From the NCBI GenBank assembly GCA_015056795.1, contig SVFO01000012.1, forward strand, positions 42,629-106,628: a DNA stretch of 64,000 nucleotides, written 5' to 3'. Of the stretch, positions 1 through 7,469 are shown in pieces. The translations under genes were made by a program, and so were the position numbers. The notes under the pieces are model-generated. The model saw only the letters and a list, made by a program, of their open reading frames with translations, was not told the origin of the DNA and did not search any database. Positions within the stretch are counted from its first letter, which is position 1, and every line of letters starts with the position of its first letter. This DNA comes from Lachnospiraceae bacterium (GTDB taxonomy: Bacteria; Bacillota; Clostridia; Lachnospirales; Lachnospiraceae).

Positions 1-1
1 T

Positions 2-214
2 GGCAGCTATGTACATGGCATTTTTGATCACGGAGATATTGCATTTACCCTTGCAAAGGCATTGGCTGACAAAAAGGGCGTGATGCTAAAGAAGCCGCAG
101 GAGTCAGATTATCAGGCCTACAAGGAGAGTCAATATGATCTTTTGGCGGCAGAAATGCGAAAGCACATGGACATGGATGCGGTCTATGCCATGCTTCGCG
201 ATTCTGCAATTTAA
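2..214 (+). CDS. cobQ: Cobyric acid synthase, C-terminal end (partial)
   Basis: This frame enters from the left edge and stops at TAA 212-214, leaving 70 C-terminal residues. The motif GSYVHGIFD right at the start matches the end of the class I glutamine amidotransferase domain of CbiP/CobQ, including its catalytic histidine. The full family is about 500 residues and amidates four carboxylates of adenosylcobyrinic a,c-diamide using glutamine and ATP. cobT follows 57 bases later on the same strand, so this is the tail of an operon that began upstream. CbiA has a similar domain, but a complete cbiA lies at 26 kb, so CbiP is preferred. Confidence 0.82.
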   Translation, partial: GSYVHGIFDHGDIAFTLAKALADKKGVMLKKPQESDYQAYKESQYDLLAAEMRKHMDMDAVYAMLRDSAI

Positions 215-271
215 GCGCTTTTGCAGATGAAATCAAAGAGAAGTCGTTAAGACTGGAGGGGTATGTCACCC

Positions 272-1387
272 ATGGATGGAGATCGAATTGATTGGAAGCT
301 ATATAAAGAGATCAAGGCAGGATGGGACAGGGTTGCAAAACCCATAGATGGCATGGGACGGTTTGAGGATTTTTTATCCCGCATTGGGGCCATTCAGGGG
401 ACGAAGCTGCCGAAGCTGGCAAAAAGCCGTGTCATCGTCTGCTGTGCGGATAATGGCATTGTAGAAGAGGGCGTCAGTCAGTGTGGCCAGGAGGTAACTG
501 CGGTCTGCGCAGAAAACATTGGTGGCGGAAAATCGAGCGTTGCCATTATGGCAAAGCAGGCAGGCGTTGACATTTTATGTGTTGATGTTGGAATCAACAC
601 GGACAGAGAGCTTTCGAACGTGAGAAATGAAAAGCTTCGAAAGGGAAGCAGAAATTTTAGAAAAGAACCTGCCATGACGGTGGAAGAGATAGAGAAGGCA
701 GTGAACCTTGGTCTGAAGCTAGTTCAGGAAAGCAAGGAAGAGGGCTATGAGATCTTAGGAATTGGCGAGATGGGGATTGGAAATACGACGACCTCTAGCG
801 CCGTCACCGCAGCCATCCTTGGTCTGTCACCTGAAATGGTTACAGGCAGGGGTGCTGGCTTGGATGATAAGGGCTATCAGCATAAAAAGGAGATCATCCG
901 TGAAGCACTGCTTCGAAATGGGTATCAGACCGAGATCGGAGAAGTGCAGGAAACCGTGGAAAAGGTGGGTATAGAGCTCGGTGAAAGGGAGAAGAATTTG
1001 TTGCCCTCTGGTCAAGCTGCATTAGAAGTGCTGGGAAAAATGGGCGGCTATGATCTCGCCTGTATGGCTGGAATTTGTATGGGTGGTTTTAAGTATCACG
1101 TGCCGATTGTTTTAGATGGTTTCATTAGCCTTGTTGCAGCGCTAATCGCGTGCAGGGTAGTTCCGGAGACGAAAGAATATCTCATTCCCTCTCATTCAGG
1201 CAAGGAGCCTGCCATGAAGGCCATCGAGAAGGAGCTTGGCTTAAAGCCTGTTCTCTATGCAGACATGGCTCTGGGAGAGGGAACGGGCGCGGTGCTGATG
1301 CTGCAGCTTCTGAAAACCGCGAATGCCGTGTATGAGCAGAGCTGCTCCTTCGAGAACGCTGGGATTGAACAATATCAAAGATACTAG
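272..1387 (+). CDS. cobT: Nicotinate-nucleotide--dimethylbenzimidazole phosphoribosyltransferase
   Basis: CobT activates the lower-ligand base by moving phosphoribose from nicotinate mononucleotide to 5,6-dimethylbenzimidazole, giving alpha-ribazole phosphate for the cobalamin loop. Visible family motifs are GEMGIGNTTTSSAV in the middle and LGEGTGAVL near the C-terminus, where the catalytic glutamate sits; the length (371 residues) is slightly above the usual 350. ATG 272 is chosen because the GGAGGGG at 255-261 has workable spacing to it, while the in-frame ATG 263 lies almost on top of that site. It sits between cobQ and cobU, as expected for late B12 assembly. The C-terminal tail after LQLL is extra and unconserved-looking. 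Confidence 0.95.
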   Translation: MDGDRIDWKLYKEIKAGWDRVAKPIDGMGRFEDFLSRIGAIQGTKLPKLAKSRVIVCCADNGIVEEGVSQCGQEVTAVCAENIGGGKSSVAIMAKQAGVDILCVDVGINTDRELSNVRNEKLRKGSRNFRKEPAMTVEEIEKAVNLGLKLVQESKEEGYEILGIGEMGIGNTTTSSAVTAAILGLSPEMVTGRGAGLDDKGYQHKKEIIREALLRNGYQTEIGEVQETVEKVGIELGEREKNLLPSGQAALEVLGKMGGYDLACMAGICMGGFKYHVPIVLDGFISLVAALIACRVVPETKEYLIPSHSGKEPAMKAIEKELGLKPVLYADMALGEGTGAVLMLQLLKTANAVYEQSCSFENAGIEQYQRY

Positions 1388-1390
1388 ATA

Positions 1391-1464
1391 ACTCGGGGCT
1401 TGGTTTGGATAATCTTTCTGGTAGACTTTAGACCCAGAAAGACAATCCAAACCATCCCCTCGAG
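1391..1464 (-). repeat. Dispersed 75-base palindromic element, copy 1 (reverse orientation)
   Basis: Read on the - strand it starts CTCGAGGGGATGG and ends CCAAGCCCCGAG, enclosing a long stem (GGTTTGGAT pairing with ATCCAAACC, TCTTTCTGG with CCAGAAAGA) around a loop containing GTCTAAAG. Copies 2 and 3 (7359 and 14704) share the termini and loop but differ in the stem with compensating changes. It is in opposite orientation to the other two, directly behind the cobT stop. Confidence 0.85.
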
Positions 1465-1558
1465 GATATGGAAAGTTTAATTATATTGCTAATCCTTTTT
1501 CTTGAGGATATGGAAAGTATAATTATATTGCAGATTATTTTCTTGAGGATATGGAAGG
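1461..1558 (+). repeat. 41-42 bp intergenic tandem repeat, about 2.4 units
   Basis: Units begin at about 1462, 1504 and 1545, each with GAGGATATGGAA followed by an AT-rich stretch containing TTAATTATATTGC or a close variant. The first unit overlaps the CTCGAG end of palindromic element copy 1, and each unit start resembles the element terminus CTCGAGGGGATGG, so the array may have grown from the element edge. Confidence 0.8.
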
Positions 1559-1664
1559 CTAGAAAGATAGACATGATTCATTATCCTATCAAGAATAAGA
1601 GAAGTTTCATGAATGGCATATTTTATGATTCTTTCGAGTTTAATAATCGGAGAAGGTTTGTCGT

Positions 1665-2204
1665 ATGATATTGGTTTTGGGTGGGAGCGGATGTGGGAAG
1701 TCTGCTTATGCGGAAAAGCGAATACAGGAAGCAGCGGCAGGTGAGCGTGCGACCATCTATTATCTGGCGACCATGCAGGTCTACGGAGAAGAGGGACGAA
1801 AAAAGGTGGAACGACATATTGAGCTACGGCGTGGTAAGGGAATGCTGACAATCGAGCAGACCAGTGAGATCGCAGCTTGCATGCGGAAGATGCAGGAGGG
1901 GCCGAAAGTAGCCCTGCTGGAGGATTTGGGGAATCTGGCAGCGAATGAAATGTTTCAAAGTGATGGTACGGTGCATTCTCCCGAGATGGTGGCAAAGAAA
2001 ATCGTAACGCAGCTGAAGATGATCAGTGCGAACGTTTCTCAGCTGATCATTGTTTCAAACAATGTGTTTGAGGATGGCATCGAATACGAAGAAGGAACCA
2101 TGAATTATATTCGTGCCTTGGGAGAAATCCATCAGAAGCTTGTGTTGGAAGCGGAGGAAGTCATTGAAGTGGTAGCAGGGATCCCAGTGATTCTAAAAGG
2201 CTGA
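1665..2204 (+). CDS. cobU: Adenosylcobinamide kinase / guanylyltransferase (first CobU)
   Basis: CobU phosphorylates adenosylcobinamide and then transfers GMP from GTP to give AdoCbi-GDP, the substrate of CobS. The 179-residue length is normal. The P-loop GGSGCGKS spans residues 6-13, and the region ERHIELRRG (His51) corresponds to the histidine that becomes guanylylated. The part that is normally SNEVGxGIVP reads SNNVFEDGIEYEE here, so the C-terminal half is divergent. A second CobU-like gene at 5041 keeps exactly that missing part. GGAGAAGG precedes ATG 1665. It is the first of the cobU-GGDEF-cobS run. Confidence 0.9.
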   Translation: MILVLGGSGCGKSAYAEKRIQEAAAGERATIYYLATMQVYGEEGRKKVERHIELRRGKGMLTIEQTSEIAACMRKMQEGPKVALLEDLGNLAANEMFQSDGTVHSPEMVAKKIVTQLKMISANVSQLIIVSNNVFEDGIEYEEGTMNYIRALGEIHQKLVLEAEEVIEVVAGIPVILKG

Positions 2205-2316
2205 GATCTCAGGGGAACGGTTAAAAAGCTCTTGAGACGCTTGAACAAAGACTTTTTAGATGGGACAAACGAGGGCTTTCGTGACTACAAGAGAGAAGGG
2301 CAAAGGGTAGGGTGAA

Positions 2317-3423
2317 ATGAACGACAGGAAAGTATTTGATAAGACGATGCACTTTCTGATTCACAACAGTTTTGTGTTTACCGTCATTATCATGGGAGCC
2401 GTTCACGTGGGGCTGCTGGTGATCACGTGGCTTGCCGGCGTTCATGCGATGGCGTACGTAAACTGCGTAAGCGTTATCATTTATTTGTTTTGTATTTTGC
2501 TTGCAAAATTCGGACACATGCTGCCTGTTTACGTCAGCATTTTCTTGGAAGTTACCGTGTATGCGATCTTAGGCACGCACTTCATGGGCTGGGACAGCGG
2601 GTCTTATTGTTATCTGTGCTCAATCATACCGATTATCATTTATTTCGGGTGCTTTTTGTTTAAGGGAACAAAAAGATGGATTGTCATTTGTGCCCTGGTC
2701 GTTAATTTTGCGGTTTATGTTTATTTATACGTTAGATATGTTGATGCCACTCCAATCTATGAATTACAGCATGCGACGCAGACACTTCTGATGGTTTATT
2801 CCTCGTTTGTCATGGTCTTCTCCATGATCTTTTATTACGAGCTATACATCTATTCCAGTGAGTCTGAGATGGGAAATCTGGAGCAGAAGAATAGGCAGCT
2901 CACGGCAGACGCGAAGGAGGACGTGCTGACGAATCTTTTGAACAGAAGAGGTTTTTTGCCCGTGGTGAAGGAAGTAATGGACAACGAGCAAACACATCAT
3001 TTTTGTATTGCGTTTTGTGATCTTGACAATTTTAAGCGCATTAATGATACCTACGGACACGATTGCGGTGATGAGGTTTTGCGACACATTACAAAGCTGT
3101 TAAAACGGGAAATGCCGGGCTGCGAGGTTTGCAGATGGGGCGGAGAGGAATTCATCATTCTGATGCGGGATTTTGACATGGAAGTCGCCAGGGCGAAAAT
3201 GGAATACGTCAGAAAGTCCGTGGAAGAGGCTCCGACAGTTTTCTATAATAAGCATGTTTACGTTACGCTCACCATCGGCGTGGAGGAAAATCAGAAAATC
3301 TATCATGAACCGGAAGAGATCATAAAGGTGGCAGACGAGAGAATGTACTATGGCAAGATGCATGGAAAAAACATTGTGGTCTGTGAAGACATGAAAGATG
3401 ACGCACGGGAAGGAAGAGAATGA
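2317..3423 (+). CDS. Membrane diguanylate cyclase (GGDEF domain)
   Basis: The N-terminal ~175 residues form five or six hydrophobic helices, followed by a short coiled linker and a GGDEF domain from about residue 202 (DVLTNLLNRRGF) to 355. The signature reads GGEEF at 275-279, an active variant in this family, and DLDNFKRINDTYGH is intact, so synthesis of c-di-GMP from two GTP at the membrane is likely. No classic RxxD inhibitory site is evident before GGEEF. Its last codon and stop overlap the cobS start in an ATGA, so it is translationally coupled to cobalamin synthase. The membrane part matches no sensor domain I can name. Confidence 0.9.
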   Translation: MNDRKVFDKTMHFLIHNSFVFTVIIMGAVHVGLLVITWLAGVHAMAYVNCVSVIIYLFCILLAKFGHMLPVYVSIFLEVTVYAILGTHFMGWDSGSYCYLCSIIPIIIYFGCFLFKGTKRWIVICALVVNFAVYVYLYVRYVDATPIYELQHATQTLLMVYSSFVMVFSMIFYYELYIYSSESEMGNLEQKNRQLTADAKEDVLTNLLNRRGFLPVVKEVMDNEQTHHFCIAFCDLDNFKRINDTYGHDCGDEVLRHITKLLKREMPGCEVCRWGGEEFIILMRDFDMEVARAKMEYVRKSVEEAPTVFYNKHVYVTLTIGVEENQKIYHEPEEIIKVADERMYYGKMHGKNIVVCEDMKDDAREGRE

Positions 3424-4235
3424 AAGCGATAAAGAAAATGGCGAAAGCGTTCATTGTGGCGTTTTCCATTTATTCTAAAATACCGATGCCGAGGTTTACC
3501 TGGGAATCCGACGACATGAAATATCATCTCTGCTTCTTTCCGTGGGTGGGTGCGGTGATTGGCGGCGCGGAGGCGCTGTGGTATTACCTTTGTACGCAGA
3601 AGGAGCTAAGTACCATCGCCTTTGCTTTGGTAGCCATTGCAATTCCGATATTGATCACGGGCGGCTTTCATTTGGACGGATTTATGGATACCTGTGATGC
3701 CCTGCATTCCTATCAGGATCGTGAAAAAAAGCTGGAGATTCTTAAGGATCCGCATATCGGTGCCTTCGCGGTGATTTGCCTTGCAGCCTACCTTCTTCTC
3801 ATGGCAGGATCGTTAACCGTTCTCTTTGATACGGCAGTTGGTGGAGAGGTATGGTTTTTGGAAGGCGGCCGCAGCATTGCCGTATTGTGCATGGGCTGTT
3901 TTTTATCACGTGCCCTCAGCGGCATCAGTGTCGTGACCATGCCAGGCGCAAAGAAAAAGGGAATGCTTCAAACTTTTTCTGATACGGCGGGAAAGAAAAC
4001 GGTATTAATGATTCTTGTGATTCAATTAGTTTTGCTGGCAGCAGGAATGCTGGTGCTGAGTCCCGTGCTTGGTGGCATCACGCTGCTTTCCGCGGCACTG
4101 AGCTATGCCTATTATTGGCATGTCAGTAAAAAGCAATTTGGTGGAATCACGGGCGATCTCGCGGGATATTTTGTATCCCTGACGGAGCTGGTCATTTTAG
4201 GGGGGGCAGCCATGGTTACGATAATTTGCAAGTGA
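3420..4235 (+). CDS. cobS: Adenosylcobinamide-GDP ribazoletransferase (cobalamin synthase)
   Basis: CobS is the integral-membrane enzyme that joins AdoCbi-GDP to alpha-ribazole or its phosphate, completing the nucleotide loop. The family hallmark FHLDGFMDTCDALHS, with metal-binding aspartates, lies near residue 85, followed by KDPHIGAFAV. Several hydrophobic helices span the rest, and 271 residues is a usual length. The ATG lies inside the stop of the upstream GGDEF gene (ATGA overlap). Two histidine phosphatases and CbiB, acting in the same late steps, follow. Confidence 0.95.
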   Translation: MKAIKKMAKAFIVAFSIYSKIPMPRFTWESDDMKYHLCFFPWVGAVIGGAEALWYYLCTQKELSTIAFALVAIAIPILITGGFHLDGFMDTCDALHSYQDREKKLEILKDPHIGAFAVICLAAYLLLMAGSLTVLFDTAVGGEVWFLEGGRSIAVLCMGCFLSRALSGISVVTMPGAKKKGMLQTFSDTAGKKTVLMILVIQLVLLAAGMLVLSPVLGGITLLSAALSYAYYWHVSKKQFGGITGDLAGYFVSLTELVILGGAAMVTIICK

Positions 4236-4348
4236 GAAGATGATGCAAGCTGCATAAACTTGTAGCCAAAGAGATTATGTAAGATTAAAATGATGTCAGC
4301 CATAAGATTTAGATAGTACAAAGATGGAGAGACTTGGGGAGAGGCCAT

Positions 4349-5023
4349 ATGAGAATTATTATTGTGCGGCATGGAGAGCCGAATTACGAGAAGGATTGTT
4401 TGACAGAGCGAGGCTTCGAGCAGGCGAAGGCCGCAGCGAAGCGCCTTCAGGAGGAGAGCATTGAAGAGATTTATTCCTCCCCCATGGGAAGGGCAAGACA
4501 GACGGCGCAGGAGACGGCAGACCTGTTGGGAATTAAGGACGTGAAGATCCTGGACTTTATGCATGAGGTTCCTTGGGGTAAGGAAGGTGGCAGCATGTTT
4601 GCCGAAGGCCATCCTTGGAATATTGCAGACGAGCTGGTAAGACAGGGCTGGGATTTGAATCGGACCGATTGGCCAACACATTCCTATTTTATCGAAAATA
4701 AGGTGACGAAGGCTGTGCATGACATAGCACCGCAAACGGATGCATGGCTTGCAACGCTTGGCTACCAGCGTGAGGGCATGTATTATCGTTGCCTGCGAGA
4801 GGATGAAGAGCAACATACCGTGGCACTGTTTTGTCATGGCGGCTCCTCCACGGCCATGCTGGCGCAAATTCTGAATTTGCCATTCCCCTATTTGTGCGCA
4901 ACGCTGCACCTTTATTTTACGGGCATTGCAATCCTTCGCTTTGACAGAAGAGCAGGAAGCATATGCATTCCCAGCATGGAGCTGATGGGCGATGACAAGC
5001 ATGCCTGGGTAAAAAGCAGATAA
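4349..5023 (+). CDS. Histidine phosphatase superfamily protein
   Basis: The start MRIIIVRHGEP carries the RHG phosphohistidine motif, SSPMGRARQTA follows, and a second catalytic histidine is in FCHGGSS near residue 168. At 224 residues it is longer than typical alpha-ribazole phosphatases, with an insertion around 85-135. ATG 4349 is preferred over TTG 4334 because GGGGAGAGG sits five bases ahead of it. Its place between cobS and a CobU-like gene suggests removal of phosphate from a cobalamin precursor, but the better CobC candidate is at 5452, so the substrate here is open. Confidence 0.85.
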   Translation: MRIIIVRHGEPNYEKDCLTERGFEQAKAAAKRLQEESIEEIYSSPMGRARQTAQETADLLGIKDVKILDFMHEVPWGKEGGSMFAEGHPWNIADELVRQGWDLNRTDWPTHSYFIENKVTKAVHDIAPQTDAWLATLGYQREGMYYRCLREDEEQHTVALFCHGGSSTAMLAQILNLPFPYLCATLHLYFTGIAILRFDRRAGSICIPSMELMGDDKHAWVKSR

Positions 5024-5040
5024 CATTAGAGGAAAACAAA

Positions 5041-5427
5041 ATGGAATTATATCTTGGAGGACGGGCACAGGGAAAGTTAGCCCTGGCATTACAAAGATAT
5101 CCCGATGCAAAGGTATTGGACGAGACCTGTTTTGAGGAAGAGCTGACAGATGCAAGCAGGATTGTTTGGAATCACCTTCACCTCTTTGTCAAGGAATGGC
5201 TTTCACAGGGAATGGAGCCAACGCAAATCTGGGAGAGGGTATCAGGACTTCTCGATCAGCACCCAAGCATGGTTGTGATCAGCGATGAGATTGGAAATGG
5301 CATCGTGCCGATGGACAAGGAGGAGCGTCGTTATCGCGAGGAGACAGGCCGCCTTCTGTGCAAGCTGGCGGCGCGCGCAGAAAAGGTGGAGAGGATCTTT
5401 TGCGGAATCCCACAGAGGATCAAATGA
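5041..5427 (+). CDS. Truncated CobU-like protein (second CobU paralogue)
   Basis: At 128 residues this is about 50 shorter than CobU. The N-terminus GGRAQGKL (6-13) is a P-loop in which the final Ser/Thr is Leu13, and no equivalent of the guanylylated histidine segment is present. The C-terminal half is a good CobU match: SDEIGNGIVP (81-90), then RRYREETGRLL and the ending CGIPQRIK. It is therefore complementary to the CobU at 1665, which keeps the P-loop and His but lost GIVP. It lies between two phosphatases in the cob operon. It may be a non-catalytic partner or a degenerating copy; I cannot decide. Confidence 0.75.
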   Translation: MELYLGGRAQGKLALALQRYPDAKVLDETCFEEELTDASRIVWNHLHLFVKEWLSQGMEPTQIWERVSGLLDQHPSMVVISDEIGNGIVPMDKEERRYREETGRLLCKLAARAEKVERIFCGIPQRIK

Positions 5428-5451
5428 GTCGTTGAGGTAAGGAGCTATGCG

Positions 5452-6069
5452 ATGCCAGAAGCGGGAAGGAATACAGTTATGGAAAAGCAAGTACTGCTTT
5501 ATTTGATTCGCCATGGAAAAACGCCAGGAAATGAAGAAAAACGATATGTCGGAAGAACGGATGAAAGTCTTTCGACGCTTGGAAGAGAAGCGCTTTTACA
5601 AAAGCAATTTCCGCGGGTGGAGCTGCTGTTTTCCAGTCCGATGAAGCGCTGTATGGAAAGCTGTGAATGCCTTTATCCAAAGCAGGAAATTAGAATCATT
5701 CCCGACTTTCGAGAAATTGATTTTGGCACCTTTGAGGGGAAAAACTATCAGGAGCTTTCGGGAAATCAAGAGTACCAAGCCTGGATCGATAGTGGCGGTA
5801 CCTTACCGTTTCCCAAGGGAGAGGATAGACAGGCATTTATCCAACGGAGCCTTACGGGTTTTCAGGAATTGCTACAGATGCTTCGGGAATATAAAGATTC
5901 TGACTTCAGTGCTGCCGCTGTCGTGCATGGTGGCACAATCATGGCAATTCTTTCTGCGCATTTCGGTGGAGATTATTATGATTATCAGATACCGAATGGA
6001 GAAGGCTATTGCGTAACCATGAAACTAGATGACAAGAATGTTCAAATTCTCACCATAAACAGGATCTAA
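5452..6069 (+). CDS. cobC: Alpha-ribazole phosphatase (CobC-type histidine phosphatase)
   Basis: The order LIRHGKTPGNEEKRYVGRTD, then FSSPMKRCMES, REIDFGTFEGKNY and VVHGGTIMAIL is the standard layout of CobC in the phosphoglycerate-mutase superfamily, with the catalytic histidines in RHG and VHGG. It dephosphorylates alpha-ribazole phosphate or cobalamin phosphate in the last step of nucleotide-loop assembly. The 205 residues fit the family. TAAGGAG is seven bases before ATG 5452; an in-frame ATG at 5479 is possible but has no comparable site. Flanked by the CobU-like gene and cbiB. Confidence 0.88.
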   Translation: MPEAGRNTVMEKQVLLYLIRHGKTPGNEEKRYVGRTDESLSTLGREALLQKQFPRVELLFSSPMKRCMESCECLYPKQEIRIIPDFREIDFGTFEGKNYQELSGNQEYQAWIDSGGTLPFPKGEDRQAFIQRSLTGFQELLQMLREYKDSDFSAAAVVHGGTIMAILSAHFGGDYYDYQIPNGEGYCVTMKLDDKNVQILTINRI

Positions 6070-6098
6070 GACGAAACAAATTTGAGGCGGAGAAAAAC

Positions 6099-7253
6099 AT
6101 GCCAACTTACTGTTATCATATCATTGCATTTTTTGCAGGTTTTGTGTTGGATTGCATTTTAGGAGATCCTTATTGCTTCCCACATCCTGTCAAGTTCATC
6201 GGAAAACTGATCAGCTTTTTGGAAAATAAATACTTAGGGCCGAAGCCGCCAAGGAGCATAAAGACGGAGACGACTGCTGAAGCATCTGAGGAAAAGTTGT
6301 CGGAAGAAGTGACGGATGAGACTTTGGACGAGACTACGGAAGAGGAAGCGAAGAAGGAATCGGATCAGAAAGTGTTATCGCCAGAGGCCAAGAAAAAACG
6401 CGAGCAAGGGCGAACGACGGTATTGATCGTATTGCTTTGTACCGTGATAGTTACGGATGTGCTCTTTTGGGGAAGCTATTATCTTCATCCCATTTTGGGC
6501 TGCGTGATAGAAACCATAATGACCTATCAAATTCTCGCGGCAAAGTGCCTGCGCGTGGAAAGCATGAAGGTTTACAAGGCCTTGAAGACGGGAACCATTG
6601 AGGATGCGAGAAAGGCAGTCTCCATGATTGTTGGAAGGGATACGGAGCAGCTGGATGAAGCGGGCGTGACAAAGGCGGCAGTGGAGACTGTTGCGGAGAA
6701 TACCTCAGATGGCGTCATTGCGCCGATGCTTTATCTTGCCATCGGAGGACCGATCCTTGGTATGCTTTACAAGGCCATCAATACGATGGACTCCATGATC
6801 GGATACAAGAATGAAAGATACTTAGATTTTGGACGAGCAGCTGCAAAGCTGGATGACATTGTTAATTTCATACCCTCCAGAATTAGTGCCTGGCTGATGA
6901 TTTTTGCTTGTCCCTTTTTAGGGAATCATTTCATCGCCTCAGAGGGGAAAAGAATTTACCTGCGGGATCGCAGAAAGCATGCGAGTCCTAATTCTGCGCA
7001 GACGGAAAGCGTATGCGCAGGCGCACTCGGCATTCAGCTTGCAGGCGATGCAAGCTACTTTGGAAAGATCGTTCACAAACCGACCATCGGTGACGGCAGA
7101 CGAAAGGTCAATCCCGAGGACATTCCCCTTGCCAATCGCCTCATGTACGGTGCTACCATCCTGTGCCTGCTCCTATGCATCGCCCTCATGCTCCTTGCAT
7201 GCTACTTTGTCTTCGGGGGCGCCGCATACTGGCAACTCCTAAAGCTGAAATAA
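6099..7253 (+). CDS. cbiB: Adenosylcobinamide-phosphate synthase with acidic insertion
   Basis: CbiB is a membrane enzyme that attaches (R)-1-aminopropan-2-ol or its phosphate to adenosylcobyric acid. LDCILGDPYCFPHPV at residues 18-31, ENTSDGVIAPMLY, NTMDSMIGYKN and a late SPNSAQTES region are family landmarks. At 384 residues it is roughly 60 longer than usual. The surplus is a Glu/Thr/Lys-rich, low-complexity stretch at about residues 48-106, between the first conserved segment and the next membrane helix, probably a soluble loop. The partner cobD, supplying aminopropanol phosphate, is at 8945. Confidence 0.93.
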   Translation: MPTYCYHIIAFFAGFVLDCILGDPYCFPHPVKFIGKLISFLENKYLGPKPPRSIKTETTAEASEEKLSEEVTDETLDETTEEEAKKESDQKVLSPEAKKKREQGRTTVLIVLLCTVIVTDVLFWGSYYLHPILGCVIETIMTYQILAAKCLRVESMKVYKALKTGTIEDARKAVSMIVGRDTEQLDEAGVTKAAVETVAENTSDGVIAPMLYLAIGGPILGMLYKAINTMDSMIGYKNERYLDFGRAAAKLDDIVNFIPSRISAWLMIFACPFLGNHFIASEGKRIYLRDRRKHASPNSAQTESVCAGALGIQLAGDASYFGKIVHKPTIGDGRRKVNPEDIPLANRLMYGATILCLLLCIALMLLACYFVFGGAAYWQLLKLK

Positions 7254-7358
7254 CATTTCGAACCATTCTTCAACCTTGCATAAAGTATCGGTCATGCATG
7301 AAATATAGTATCAGATCGTATGATATAAAAATACGAATCAAAGAAAAGCCTGTGATAG

Positions 7359-7433
7359 ACTCGAGGGGAAGGTTGGGAGCATCTTTCTAGGTCTAAAGCC
7401 TACTAGAAAGATGCTCCCAACCTAGCCCCGAGT
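7359..7433 (+). repeat. Dispersed palindromic element, copy 2
   Basis: Bases 7371-7390 are a perfect 20-bp match to the reverse complement of 7403-7422, closing a loop with GTCTAAAG. The outer ends (ACTCGAGGGGA and TAGCCCCGAGT) also pair apart from one bulge. It lies 37 bases upstream of the dipeptidase start, so it would form a strong hairpin in the leader if transcribed with that gene. There is no T-run behind it, so it is not a standard terminator. Confidence 0.88.
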
Positions 7434-7469
7434 TCTGCTTAAACATTTTTGGAAAAGGAGAGAAAAGCT

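Larger units (their letters stand above)
1388..1664. other. Intergenic region between cobT and cobU
   Basis: These 277 bases hold one copy of the dispersed palindromic element (1391-1464), an AT-rich 41-42 bp tandem repeat abutting it (1461-1558), and the cobU ribosome site (GGAGAAGG, about 1650). A frame across the repeats could be translated but has repetitive hydrophobic content and no ribosome site, so I do not call a gene. Confidence 0.7.

Noticed and set aside
1461..1558. Possible CRISPR-like array
   Set aside because: The units are direct tandem repeats without unique spacers and no cas gene is present.
1468..1668. 66-codon + strand frame across the intergenic tandem repeat
   Set aside because: No ribosome site and a repeat-derived hydrophobic sequence; it also runs into cobU.
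4112..5155. 347-codon open frame on the - strand over cobS and the histidine phosphatase
   Set aside because: It lies antisense to two well-supported genes, has no ribosome site and its translation is rich in His, Arg, Cys and Leu like other shadow frames.
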